Origin: Mariniphaga sp.
Lineage (GTDB): Bacteria; Bacteroidota; Bacteroidia; Bacteroidales; Prolixibacteraceae
Length of the DNA: 12,427 nucleotides
NCBI GenBank assembly: GCA_025363795.1
Contig: JANYLE010000159.1
Coordinates: 1-12,427, forward strand
Reading direction: 5' to 3'
Part shown: positions 1 to 7,505 of the stretch, piece by piece
Numbering within the stretch: position 1 is the stretch's first letter
How the letters are laid out: each line of letters begins with the position of its first letter
The notes under the pieces: generated by a model
What the model was told of the DNA's origin: nothing
Databases searched by the model: none
The model's input: the letters and a program-made list of their open reading frames with translations, nothing else
Made by a program: the position numbers and the translations under genes

Positions 1-28
1 TCAAAGACTAATTCTGCAAAAGAAAGAT

Positions 29-36
29 TACCTTTG
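29..36 (+). promoter_or_regulatory. -7 box candidate for the DEAD-box helicase gene
   Basis: TACCTTTG matches the Bacteroidota -7 consensus TAnnTTTG exactly and lies 23 bases before the ATG at 60, so the transcript leader would be short. No good TTTG -33 element is visible about 19 bases upstream, so only half the promoter is supported. The same octamer occurs as the -7 box of the gene starting at 2293. Confidence 0.4.
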
Positions 37-59
37 CGCCAAAATTAAAAGGATTGAGA

Positions 60-1388
60 ATGACGACATTTGAAGGATTTGGGATTGGTAAATCTATTTT
101 GAAAGCATTGGATGAGATTGGATTTACAACGCCAACCCCAATTCAGGAACAGGCAATCCCCGTAATTAAGGCGGGAATGGACGTTCTGGGAATAGCCCAG
201 ACCGGAACCGGCAAAACAGCTGCCTATGTCATTCCACTCTTGATGAAACTTGTGAAAGCCGAAGGAAAAGATCCACGTGCTATCGTGCTGGTCCCTACAC
301 GGGAACTGGCAATCCAGGTGGGCGAAGATATTGCAGAATTATCCCAGTTTACTAATATCCGCCATGCTGCAGTTTATGGCGGTATTGGATGGACAAAACA
401 TGCTGCCTTGCTCGAACCAGGCGTCGATATTCTCGTGGCAACACCAGGAAGGTTATGGGAACTATACCGCGCTGGCGCTTTTGCCATGAAGTATGTAAAA
501 ACACTTGTCGTAGACGAAGCTGACCGTATGTTAGACATGGGCTTTATGCCTCAGCTGAATAAACTGTTCGAAGTGATCCCGCCCAAAAGGCAAAATCTCC
601 TTTTCTCAGCGACTTTCTCGGAGAGTATCGAAACAATGAGCCACGAATTTCTCACCTTTCCTCAACGGGTGGAAGTTGCTCCATCAGCAACTCCTGTCGA
701 TAAAGTGACACAATATTTTTACCGTGTTCCCAATTTCAGGACTAAGCTGAATTTCCTGAAGCAACTGCTCACCAACGAAGAGGAGTTTAAACGCGTGCTC
801 GTTTTCTGCAGAACCAAGGAGAATGCCGAAGACGTTTTTAAAGTGATCAATCGGAAAACGGAAGGCGAAGTGAGGATTCTTCATTCAAACAAAGCCCAGA
901 GTGCCCGAATCAATGCAATTGATGCTTTTAAATCGGGGAACGTCAGAGTTTTGGTATCTACAGATGTTTCAGCCCGTGGAATCGATGTCAGCAAAATATC
1001 ACATGTGATCAATTTTGATCTTCCGCCAAGGTACGAAGATTACATTCATCGGATTGGCAGAACAGCACGGGCAAATACCGACGGAGTAGCGATCTCATTT
1101 ATCGGACCTGAAGAAGATTACCATCTCGAGAATATTGAAAAACTGATCAGGATGAAGATCGAAGAGCGTCCATTGCCAGATGATATTGCTGTTGTCCCTT
1201 TGAGTAATCCTGAAAAACAGCACATTGACCGCGAAATTGACCGTCAGAAAAGACTTGCAGATCCCGAATTCAAGGGCGCTTTTCATGAGAAAAAACACAG
1301 GCAACCCAAAAGCAGTCCTTTCAAAGTCAATCAGAAAAGTAATCTGACACGCGAAACACTAAAGAAGGATCGAAAGAAAGGACGGTAA
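60..1388 (+). CDS. DEAD-box ATP-dependent RNA helicase (RhlE-like)
   Basis: An ATP-dependent RNA helicase of superfamily 2, acting in the cytoplasm on structured RNA (ribosome assembly or mRNA decay are the usual roles). All core motifs are present: Q motif with PTPIQ near residues 25-29, Walker A AQTGTGKT at 46-53, PTRELA at 79-84, TPGR at 128-131, DEAD at 152-155, SAT at 183-185, then ARGIDV and HRIGRTAR in the second RecA domain. The last ~60 residues form a lysine/arginine-rich tail, common in RhlE-type proteins and probably RNA binding. The start is placed at ATG 60, preceded by AAAAGGA six bases upstream; a TTG at 54 in the same frame would add only two residues. Length (442 aa) is normal. 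It is convergent with pdxH. The specific RNA target cannot be read from sequence. Confidence 0.95.
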   Translation: MTTFEGFGIGKSILKALDEIGFTTPTPIQEQAIPVIKAGMDVLGIAQTGTGKTAAYVIPLLMKLVKAEGKDPRAIVLVPTRELAIQVGEDIAELSQFTNIRHAAVYGGIGWTKHAALLEPGVDILVATPGRLWELYRAGAFAMKYVKTLVVDEADRMLDMGFMPQLNKLFEVIPPKRQNLLFSATFSESIETMSHEFLTFPQRVEVAPSATPVDKVTQYFYRVPNFRTKLNFLKQLLTNEEEFKRVLVFCRTKENAEDVFKVINRKTEGEVRILHSNKAQSARINAIDAFKSGNVRVLVSTDVSARGIDVSKISHVINFDLPPRYEDYIHRIGRTARANTDGVAISFIGPEEDYHLENIEKLIRMKIEERPLPDDIAVVPLSNPEKQHIDREIDRQKRLADPEFKGAFHEKKHRQPKSSPFKVNQKSNLTRETLKKDRKKGR

Positions 1389-1500
1389 TCTTTATGGTTG
1401 AATGGATTTAGGGTTTTAAACGCTTAGATTAGTTCAGCCAAAATGTTGGTGGGTCGAATTGGATAACTTGATACGCCCCAATTTACACTTTCACCCTTTC

Positions 1501-2136
1501 TCAGGGAGCCAGTCTCGAAATTGTCCAACCCTCACCTTCGCGGGTAAATAAGATTCTGTCATGAAGTCGGCTGGGACGACCTTGCCAAAACTCAATTTTA
1601 TAGGGTTCAACGATATAACCTCCCCAATAAAGTGGTCTTACCAACTCATTTTCTTGCGCTTCACCATGTTGTTCGGCCCAAAGTTGTTCAAGATATTCCC
1701 GGTCGGGAATCTTTTGACTTTGATTGGAGATAACGGCACTCAGGCGGCTTTCATAGGGACGGCTGTTAAAATAGTCATCTGAAGTTTGGGCAGAAGTTCT
1801 TATTGCCTTCCCTTCAATCCGGACCTGTCGTTCCAGTTCGGGCCAATGAAACAATAATGCAACATTTTGATTTATTAACAATTCCGCCCCTTTTCTGCTC
1901 GAATAATTGGTAAAAAATCCAAAACCGCTATCGGAAAAGGCTTTTAAAAGCACCACTCGCGCGGATGGAATACCTTCGGGTGTTGCAGTTGCCAAAACCA
2001 TCGCAGTAGGTTCATTCACTTTTGCAGCAATGGATTCGTTCAGCCATTTTTCGAATTGCCGCAATGGATTCCGGCTTATCTGATTCTCATCCAGCACTTT
2101 GAGCTTATAGTCAATTCGAATATCTGCAATGTTCAT
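1501..2136 (-). CDS. pdxH: Pyridoxamine/pyridoxine 5'-phosphate oxidase
   Basis: FMN-dependent oxidase that converts pyridoxine 5'-phosphate or pyridoxamine 5'-phosphate plus O2 to pyridoxal 5'-phosphate (PLP), the last step of de novo and salvage B6 synthesis; cytosolic dimer. The 211-residue protein begins MNIADIRIDYKL as usual for the family, and carries the FMN-binding segments RVVLLKAF and FTNYSSRKGAEL, the LERQVRIEGKA strand, the RPLYWGGY and EFWQGRPSRLHDR blocks, and the family's C-terminal RLAP. The frame is open for 35 more codons upstream (to 2241), but that extension has no family similarity and would run through the promoter of the divergent gene, so the start at 2136 is preferred. 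Needing O2 suggests a host that meets oxygen at least at times. Confidence 0.96.
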   Translation of the reverse strand: MNIADIRIDYKLKVLDENQISRNPLRQFEKWLNESIAAKVNEPTAMVLATATPEGIPSARVVLLKAFSDSGFGFFTNYSSRKGAELLINQNVALLFHWPELERQVRIEGKAIRTSAQTSDDYFNSRPYESRLSAVISNQSQKIPDREYLEQLWAEQHGEAQENELVRPLYWGGYIVEPYKIEFWQGRPSRLHDRILFTREGEGWTISRLAP

Positions 2137-2226
2137 CCTGATCGTTTTTAGAAAGAAACGTGCTCGTCCCCTGAATTGTTTATCCTTGATTGTGAACCAC
2201 TGGACGCTTCCCTGAACTCGTCCCTT

Positions 2227-2257
2227 TTTGTTTAGCCACAAAATATCCCTACCTTTG
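2227..2257 (+). promoter_or_regulatory. Bacteroidota-type promoter for the coiled-coil/methyltransferase pair
   Basis: TTTG at 2227-2230 is followed after 19 bases by TACCTTTG at 2250-2257, an exact match to the -33/-7 layout of Bacteroidota housekeeping promoters. Transcription would start near 2264, about 30 bases before the ATG at 2293. It lies between the divergent pdxH and the coiled-coil gene. Confidence 0.65.
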
Positions 2258-2292
2258 TCTTTACAAAACGTGTATTGAGAAGGAAATTAGTC

Positions 2293-3186
2293 ATGGAAAA
2301 TCAAGAAAAGAATTCGTCGAAAGACAAAAGAAATAATTTGATTGTCATTATTTTATCTGTTATAATTGTCATTTTGGCCTGTCTCTTTTTCTGGCAACGG
2401 AGTTCCTATAAAACCGATGCGGCTTTAATCAGGGCTGAAAAGGATTCAATTGCATCGGAATTAACCAAAATGGTTACAGGATATGATTCTATTCGTTCTG
2501 AAAATGATTCGTTAAATAAAACCATCAGCTTTGCTCAGACCAAGGTAAAAGATTTGCTATTGGAAGTTGGTCAGGTGAAAAATGTCAGCTATCAGCAAAT
2601 AACAAAATACCGGGAGGAAGTGACAACCTTACGCAACATCATGCGCGATTATATCGTCCAGATTGACAGTCTCAACCAGAAGAATCAACGCTTAATGGAT
2701 GAAAACCTGAATGTTAAACAACAGGTTACTGAAGTGCGTGGCATCAATCAACAGCTGGAAGAGGATAAGAAAAAACTGGAGCAGACTGTTACATTGGCGG
2801 CGCAACTGGAGGCTACCGGGTTAAGAGCTACTGGAATCACTGCGAAAGGAAAAGAGCAGGTTAAGTCCAATAAAATTGAAAAAGTAAAGATTGATTTCAC
2901 GCTGAATAAGAACCAGACTGCGAAACGCGGCTCAAAAAATATCTATGTCAGAATTCAACGTCCCGACCAGATTCTGTTAATGAAATCAAACACTGATGTC
3001 TTTAAATTTGAGGACATGAAAATACCCTATTCTGCCATGCGTGAAGTGGAATATGAAGGAAATGATATTCCAATCAGTATTTATTGGGACAATAGCGGTC
3101 AATCTCCTTTGATTCCAGGCAAATACACAGTTGATGTTTTTGCTGATGGAAAAAATATTGGCACTACGGCCTTTGAGGTGAAATAA
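2293..3186 (+). CDS. Membrane-anchored coiled-coil protein of unknown function
   Basis: I do not recognise a named family. The 297-residue protein has a short charged N-terminus, one hydrophobic segment at about residues 16-34 (LIVIILSVIIVILACLFF), a long heptad-rich region at about 40-170 with many E/K/Q/L residues, a short linker, and a C-terminal domain of about 100 residues (195-297) with alternating beta-like strands (KVKIDFTLN, IYVRIQRP, ISIYWD, YTVDVFADGKNIG). Topology is most likely a signal anchor with the coiled coil and beta domain in the periplasm. ATG 2293 is chosen because AGAAGGA lies eight bases upstream; an in-frame TTG at 2275 would sit within the leader. The methyltransferase gene starts 33 bases downstream, suggesting one transcript. 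The architecture resembles periplasmic scaffold proteins, but no function is assigned. Confidence 0.85.
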   Translation: MENQEKNSSKDKRNNLIVIILSVIIVILACLFFWQRSSYKTDAALIRAEKDSIASELTKMVTGYDSIRSENDSLNKTISFAQTKVKDLLLEVGQVKNVSYQQITKYREEVTTLRNIMRDYIVQIDSLNQKNQRLMDENLNVKQQVTEVRGINQQLEEDKKKLEQTVTLAAQLEATGLRATGITAKGKEQVKSNKIEKVKIDFTLNKNQTAKRGSKNIYVRIQRPDQILLMKSNTDVFKFEDMKIPYSAMREVEYEGNDIPISIYWDNSGQSPLIPGKYTVDVFADGKNIGTTAFEVK

Positions 3187-3219
3187 AAGCAATTTGATTT
3201 CCTTATCCCCTTTTTCAGG

Positions 3220-3939
3220 ATGTATCAGCTCTCCGAATTACAGAAATATCTGAAACGGATCAATGCCGGACATTTACTCGATGTAGCAACAGGTGAGGGG
3301 GATTTCTTGTTATTCCTGCTCGAATCGTTCAGTTCCTTTGATTCGGCCACCGGACTTGACATCAACCCTGGAAATATAAAAACTGCCAGAGAAAAAGTCG
3401 GGAGGCAAAAAGTAGATCTGATCCAGGGAAACGTGCGGAAGCTCCCTTTCGAAGATAACTATTTCGATACGATCACTGTTTCCAATTCGCTTCACCACTT
3501 CGAAAATCCGTTAAAATCAATTCAAAGCATGTTGCGGGTCCTGGTTCCCGGCGGGCTGCTCATCATCAACGAAATGATCAACGAACACCTAAATGCCGCA
3601 CAACAAGCTCATTTCGAATACCATTCATTGAAAGCAGAAATTGATACGGCGACCGGAGGTTATCACCGTCGGATTTATAATAAGGATGAAATCATGGAGC
3701 TTGTCAGGGAATGTTCGCTTGAACCAGCTGTCCTGGTGGTATCAGAAGATCCTCCGATCATCTATTCCCGCGAAAAACTATGGCAATTTTTCCATAAATT
3801 CGATGATTTTATCAGTAATGCCACCCATCTTCCAAACGGGCTTGAGTTTGAACAACGTGCCCAGACGATCAAGGAAATGATCGAAACAAACGGATTACAG
3901 AAGCCACCTCAAATTGGCATACTGGCTTACAAAGATTAG
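3220..3939 (+). CDS. Class I SAM-dependent methyltransferase
   Basis: A cytosolic S-adenosylmethionine-dependent methyltransferase of the Methyltransf_11 (UbiE/SmtA-like) type; the substrate is unknown. SAM-binding motif I is LLDVATGEGD at residues 19-28, the acidic residue after strand 2 is D47 in TGLDINP, and the LPFEDNYFDTITVSNSLHHF block followed by LVPGGLLIINE gives the rest of the Rossmann-like core. The C-terminal third (about 120-239) is predicted helical and probably covers the active site. At 239 residues it is a normal length for a stand-alone enzyme, although the N-terminus before motif I is short (about 18 residues). It follows the coiled-coil gene after 33 bases, so probably shares its promoter. 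Relation to menaquinone or biotin synthesis cannot be claimed without other pathway genes. Confidence 0.88.
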   Translation: MYQLSELQKYLKRINAGHLLDVATGEGDFLLFLLESFSSFDSATGLDINPGNIKTAREKVGRQKVDLIQGNVRKLPFEDNYFDTITVSNSLHHFENPLKSIQSMLRVLVPGGLLIINEMINEHLNAAQQAHFEYHSLKAEIDTATGGYHRRIYNKDEIMELVRECSLEPAVLVVSEDPPIIYSREKLWQFFHKFDDFISNATHLPNGLEFEQRAQTIKEMIETNGLQKPPQIGILAYKD

Positions 3940-4005
3940 GTCCATCCTGATCTGAAATGTTGTTGTTTCAATGGTTTCGTGACTTTAGTTCCGGATTAAA
4001 ACTCT

Positions 4006-4021
4006 GGATTCAACCGAATCC
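4006..4021. repeat. Perfect 6-bp inverted repeat with 4-base loop
   Basis: GGATTC, loop AACC, GAATCC. It lies 67 bases after the methyltransferase stop. It could be the core of a weak transcript end or a protein-binding site, but lacks the T-run of an intrinsic terminator. Confidence 0.4.
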
Positions 4022-4315
4022 GACCCGCAAATATTCCAAACTGCAAATTTATTATGAAAAGAATCCTGACATTTTCCGGTCAGAATAATCCGATTTTTCA
4101 GCGCTATTTTATCTTCCCGACTTTAGAAATTAATCTTGTCTTTGGCTCATAAACAGTGTGTGAGAAATCAATCATAAATGAATTCGACTAATCAAGCTAT
4201 TAATCTAAATATCTACCTATTGGATCATTAATGTGTAAATAAAAGACATGATATCCACTCCTATTAAGAATCAATCCAGATTTACTTTTCAGTCGGAGTA
4301 ACCTTTTTTTTTCGT

Positions 4316-4323
4316 TATATTTG
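4316..4323 (+). promoter_or_regulatory. -7 box candidate for the cytochrome-FGE / oxidoreductase unit
   Basis: TATATTTG is an exact TAnnTTTG match, 51 bases before the ATG at 4375, giving a leader of about 45 bases. No TTTG is seen at the expected -33 position, which may mean that an activator is needed. The leader is AT-rich and has no clear Shine-Dalgarno site, as is usual in this phylum. Confidence 0.42.
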
Positions 4324-4374
4324 ACGCCGATGAACAACTAATTATTAATTCCAGAATACCATTTTTCTTTTTTT

Positions 4375-5913
4375 ATGATCAAAAAATCAAAATTTACCAA
4401 ATGGTCTTGGTTTGTATTTTTTACCGGATTGTTTGCTTGCGCGATCTTGCTGTTTGCCAGCAACAAAGCATTAACCTATACCTCTACTGATGAATACTGT
4501 CAATCTTGTCATATTCACCCCGATGCCGATGCATCATGGAAAAAATCAACTCATTTTTACAACAATAGCGGTGTAAGGGTTCATTGTGTTGAGTGTCATT
4601 TACCTCCTAAAGAGAGCAATAAATACCTGTTCGATAAAGCAAAAACCGGACTCAATGATTTGTACGGCTTCTATTTTAAGGACAAGAAATCATTTGATTG
4701 GGAAAACAAACGACTATTGGAACACGCGGTGAAGATTGTTTATAATGAGTCATGTTTGAAATGTCACCAGAACCTGTTTTCCAAAGGGTTATCAGCAGAA
4801 GGGGGCACAGCCCATCTTTATTATGAGAAAAATGCAGAAAAACTTAACCTGCAATGCATTAACTGTCACCTGGATGTCGGGCATTACAATCCCAACTATA
4901 AACACTCCAAAATGACAGGCATTCCGGTAACTGCCACTGCTTCACAAAATTTATTCACTGCTCCTGCCACAGTCACAACGTTTGGAAACTTTACGGAATT
5001 TATTCCCAACAGCGCCATCTCGTTCAATATGGTTGCAGTGAAAGGGGGAACCTTTAAAATGGGAAGTCCCGAAAAAGAGCCCTATCGCAAAAGTGATGAA
5101 GGTCCAGTACGCCAGGTGACCGTTTCGCCATTCTTTATGGGCGAAGTTGAAGTCAGCTGGGATGAATTCTGGACATTCTTTGCCTCAACAATGTCAGAAG
5201 GACGTGTTGATCCGAACGAAGTGATGGCTCGTAATGCCAACTCTCCCGATGCCGTAACCGGTCCCACACCTCCTTTCGGAATTCCAGACCAGGGCTGGGG
5301 GAGCGGAAAACGTCCGGCAATTACAATGACACATTATTCTGCTACGATCTACTGCAAATGGTTATCTAAAATCACCGGAAAGCATTACCGGCTTCCAACC
5401 GAGGCAGAATGGGAATTTGCCTGCAGAGCTGGTACAGAGACACCATATTTCTTTCCGGGCGATCCTAAACGGTTATCACAATTGGGATTGCGCAGCAAAA
5501 TTTTCGGTGCCGACACTGCAAATATCAGCCGGTATGTGGTTTACGCCCTCAATTCTTCAGGCAAAACCCAGGAGCCCGGATTTGTAAAAGCTAACCCTTT
5601 CGGATTGAAAAATCTCCAGGGGAATGTTCTTGAATATTGTTCTGATTTCTATGCCGAAGACGCTTACGCGAAAACGGGGACAACCGTAAACAATCCTAAA
5701 GGACCGGATTCGGGAACGGAGTACGTGATACGCGGAGGAAATTACTCATTTGACGCCAAGGATCTCAGATCAGCTGCAAGGGGCTATACCCGGACAACAG
5801 ACTGGTTAAAAACTGACCCTCAACAACCCAAAAGTATCTGGTGGTATTCCGATATCAAAGGGATTGGATTCAGGGTGGTCTGTGACCCAGATAGCTCAAT
5901 CGTTATTAAATAA
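4375..5913 (+). CDS. Fusion: NapC/NirT-type tetraheme cytochrome c + SUMF1/FGE-like domain
   Basis: The N-terminal half is a membrane-anchored tetraheme cytochrome. A hydrophobic anchor covers residues 12-29, and four CxxCH heme sites lie at 42-46, 71-75, 127-131 and 161-165. The spacing and the conserved KSTHFYNNSGV and CINCHLDVGHYNP segments match NapC/NrfH-type quinol dehydrogenases, which pass electrons from menaquinol to periplasmic partners. After a linker (about 175-215), residues 218-505 form a formylglycine-generating-enzyme-like domain: MVAVKGGTFKMGS at the front, LPTEAEWEFACRAG at 340-353, NLQGNVLEYCSDF, VIRGGNY at 451-457 and the terminal GFRVV. In true FGEs the GG-S-Y is followed by the two active cysteines; here GGNYSFDAKDL (454-464) has none, so sulfatase activation is unlikely. 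Both domains would face the periplasm. The next gene, an exported oxidoreductase, starts 42 bases later. The domains are certain; the joint role is not known to me. Confidence 0.92.
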   Translation: MIKKSKFTKWSWFVFFTGLFACAILLFASNKALTYTSTDEYCQSCHIHPDADASWKKSTHFYNNSGVRVHCVECHLPPKESNKYLFDKAKTGLNDLYGFYFKDKKSFDWENKRLLEHAVKIVYNESCLKCHQNLFSKGLSAEGGTAHLYYEKNAEKLNLQCINCHLDVGHYNPNYKHSKMTGIPVTATASQNLFTAPATVTTFGNFTEFIPNSAISFNMVAVKGGTFKMGSPEKEPYRKSDEGPVRQVTVSPFFMGEVEVSWDEFWTFFASTMSEGRVDPNEVMARNANSPDAVTGPTPPFGIPDQGWGSGKRPAITMTHYSATIYCKWLSKITGKHYRLPTEAEWEFACRAGTETPYFFPGDPKRLSQLGLRSKIFGADTANISRYVVYALNSSGKTQEPGFVKANPFGLKNLQGNVLEYCSDFYAEDAYAKTGTTVNNPKGPDSGTEYVIRGGNYSFDAKDLRSAARGYTRTTDWLKTDPQQPKSIWWYSDIKGIGFRVVCDPDSSIVIK

Positions 5914-5955
5914 ACTATAAGGATAAGTACTGAACCATTTTAAACACAAAAAATC

Positions 5956-7329
5956 ATGACTAAAAAGAATTCTTTAAGCAGAAGAGATTTTTTTACGAAA
6001 ACAGCAGTAGTCGGAGCTGTTGGGACAATCGGAGCAGGTGCCCTATTAGCATCTTGCACCGGAGGAGCTCCAAAGTTAGTTCCTCTGCAATCGCTTTCAG
6101 GGGCCTATATCCCTGACCTGGTTGACAAAGCTACTGATGGTAAACCATTAAAAGCCGGTGTTATTGGTTGCGGTGGCCGCGGATCGGGAGCTGCACAAAA
6201 CTTTTTGGATGCTGGCCCCAATCTACAGATCGTAGCTTTAGGTGACCTTTTCCAGGATCGTATTGACGATTGCCGTAAAGGACTGAAAGAAAAATTCAAC
6301 GTAGAGGTTCCCGACAACATGTGCTTTACGGGATTCGATGCCTATAAAAAAGTGCTCGCAGCCGGAGTTGACCTTGTGATCATTGCTACTCCTCCTGTAT
6401 TCCGTCCTACCCATTTCGAAGCAGCTGTTGAAGCAGGTAAACATGCATTTTTGGAAAAACCAATTTGTGTTGACGCAGTTGGCGCCCGTTCAATTTTTGC
6501 TACCGCCAAAAAAGCTGAAGCACAAGGACTATGTGTCGTTACCGGAACCCAGCGTCACCACCAGAGAAGTTATGTTGAGAGTTTCAAACAAATTCAAAGC
6601 GGGCTGATCGGAGAGATTGTTTCTGGAAATGTATACTGGAACCAGTCAATGTTATGGTATAAGGAACGCAAACCTGAATGGTCCGATATGGAATTCATGG
6701 TTCGCGACTGGGTGAACTGGAAATGGCTGTCCGGCGATCATATCGTTGAGCAACATGTTCATAACCTCGACGTATTCAGCTGGTTCTTTGGCAAAAAGCC
6801 AGTGAAGGCAGTCGGATTTGGTGCAAAACAACGCAGATTATCCGGAGATCAGTACGATATGTTCAGTGTTGATTACGAATATGAAGATGGTGTTCATGTA
6901 CACAGTATGTGCCGTCAGATTGACGGATGCGAAAACAATGTTTCGGAACATCTTCAGGGAACCAAAGGTTCGTGGAGCAGTGACAGCATGGAGATTAAAG
7001 ATCTTCAGGGAAAAGTTCTTTGGAAATTCGACAGCGAAAAAGAGAAAGCCGATTTCAAACAGACCAATCCCTATGTACTTGAGCATGTTGACCTGGTTAA
7101 CCACATCAGGGCAAATACCAAAATCAATCAGGCAGAGGAAACTGCAATCTCTTGTCTTACCGCAGTTATGGGCCGTCAATCAGCCTATACTGGTGCAGCC
7201 GTTACATGGGAGGAAATCAGTAACTCAACAATGACTTACCTCCCTGAAAAATTGGAGATCGGGCCGGTTGACATGAGCAGTTATGTTGTTATGGTTCCTG
7301 GCAAAGCGAAAGACGAGAAAAAAGCTTAA
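5956..7329 (+). CDS. Tat-exported lipoprotein Gfo/Idh/MocA family oxidoreductase
   Basis: A 457-residue NAD(P)-dependent sugar oxidoreductase-family protein outside the cytoplasm. The N-terminus has a twin-arginine motif (SRRDFF, residues 8-13), a hydrophobic stretch, and a lipobox LASC with the lipidated cysteine at 34. Tat export fits a folded protein that carries its dinucleotide with it, as known for Zymomonas glucose-fructose oxidoreductase. The Rossmann loop is GVIGCGGRG at 68-76, the conserved nucleotide/substrate lysine lies in EKP at 167-169, and EQHVHNLD at 265-272 supplies the likely active-site histidines of the C-terminal domain. The substrate is unknown. GH109-type NAD-dependent glycosidases share this fold and Tat export, so a glycoside-cleaving role is an alternative to simple oxidation. 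Probably co-transcribed with the upstream cytochrome-FGE gene (42-base gap); a terminator follows. Confidence 0.93.
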   Translation: MTKKNSLSRRDFFTKTAVVGAVGTIGAGALLASCTGGAPKLVPLQSLSGAYIPDLVDKATDGKPLKAGVIGCGGRGSGAAQNFLDAGPNLQIVALGDLFQDRIDDCRKGLKEKFNVEVPDNMCFTGFDAYKKVLAAGVDLVIIATPPVFRPTHFEAAVEAGKHAFLEKPICVDAVGARSIFATAKKAEAQGLCVVTGTQRHHQRSYVESFKQIQSGLIGEIVSGNVYWNQSMLWYKERKPEWSDMEFMVRDWVNWKWLSGDHIVEQHVHNLDVFSWFFGKKPVKAVGFGAKQRRLSGDQYDMFSVDYEYEDGVHVHSMCRQIDGCENNVSEHLQGTKGSWSSDSMEIKDLQGKVLWKFDSEKEKADFKQTNPYVLEHVDLVNHIRANTKINQAEETAISCLTAVMGRQSAYTGAAVTWEEISNSTMTYLPEKLEIGPVDMSSYVVMVPGKAKDEKKA

Positions 7330-7352
7330 TTCACCAGGTTAAACTACTATAC

Positions 7353-7389
7353 AAACCCTGCTGCTGAAAAGTGGCAGGGTTTATTTTTA
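7353..7389 (+). terminator. Intrinsic terminator after the exported oxidoreductase
   Basis: AAACCCTGC (7353-7361) pairs perfectly with GCAGGGTTT (7374-7382). Two G-T wobbles and one C-G pair extend the stem to a TGAAAA loop (7365-7370), and TTTATTTTTA follows. It lies 23 bases after the stop codon and ends the cytochrome/oxidoreductase unit, in front of the convergent peptidase gene. Confidence 0.88.
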
Positions 7390-7505
7390 CCGGCAGCTGG
7401 CTACGGGCGGCTGGCTTTATCCGGTTTATAAAGCTTTCTGATTGTGAAGTATTGCAAATTGCCAGTAGCAAGAAGCGTATTTTCAAAATAAATAATCAAT
7501 CAGAA

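Larger units (their letters stand above)
3940..4374. other. Intergenic gap of 435 bases between the methyltransferase and cytochrome genes
   Basis: AT-rich, with no convincing gene. Two small hairpins are visible: GGATTC-AACC-GAATCC at 4006-4021 and CTGAC/GTCAG at 4066-4070 and 4079-4083; neither is followed by a clean T-run, so termination after the methyltransferase is not proven. A T-rich stretch (4303-4312) precedes the promoter candidate at 4316. The longest start-to-stop frame I tried (4054-4152, 32 codons) has no supporting signal. Confidence 0.6.

Noticed and set aside
1457..1483. Terminator between the convergent helicase and pdxH genes (AATTGG / CCAATT)
   Set aside because: Only six base pairs, a 15-base loop and no T-run; too weak to call.
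4054..4152. Short + strand frame of 32 codons in the gap before the cytochrome gene
   Set aside because: No ribosome-binding or promoter support and no recognisable motif; length is expected by chance.
4375..5913. Sulfatase-activating formylglycine-generating enzyme
   Set aside because: The cysteine pair after the GG-N-Y motif is absent and no sulfatase gene is in the window.
4375..5913. Nitrate or nitrite respiration (NapC or NrfH partner)
   Set aside because: The tetraheme half fits the family, but no nap or nrf catalytic gene is nearby and the C-terminal fusion is not found in those proteins as I know them.
6818..7234. Open frame of 138 codons in another frame within the exported oxidoreductase gene
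   Set aside because: It overlaps a well-supported gene and has no signal or domain; shadow frame.
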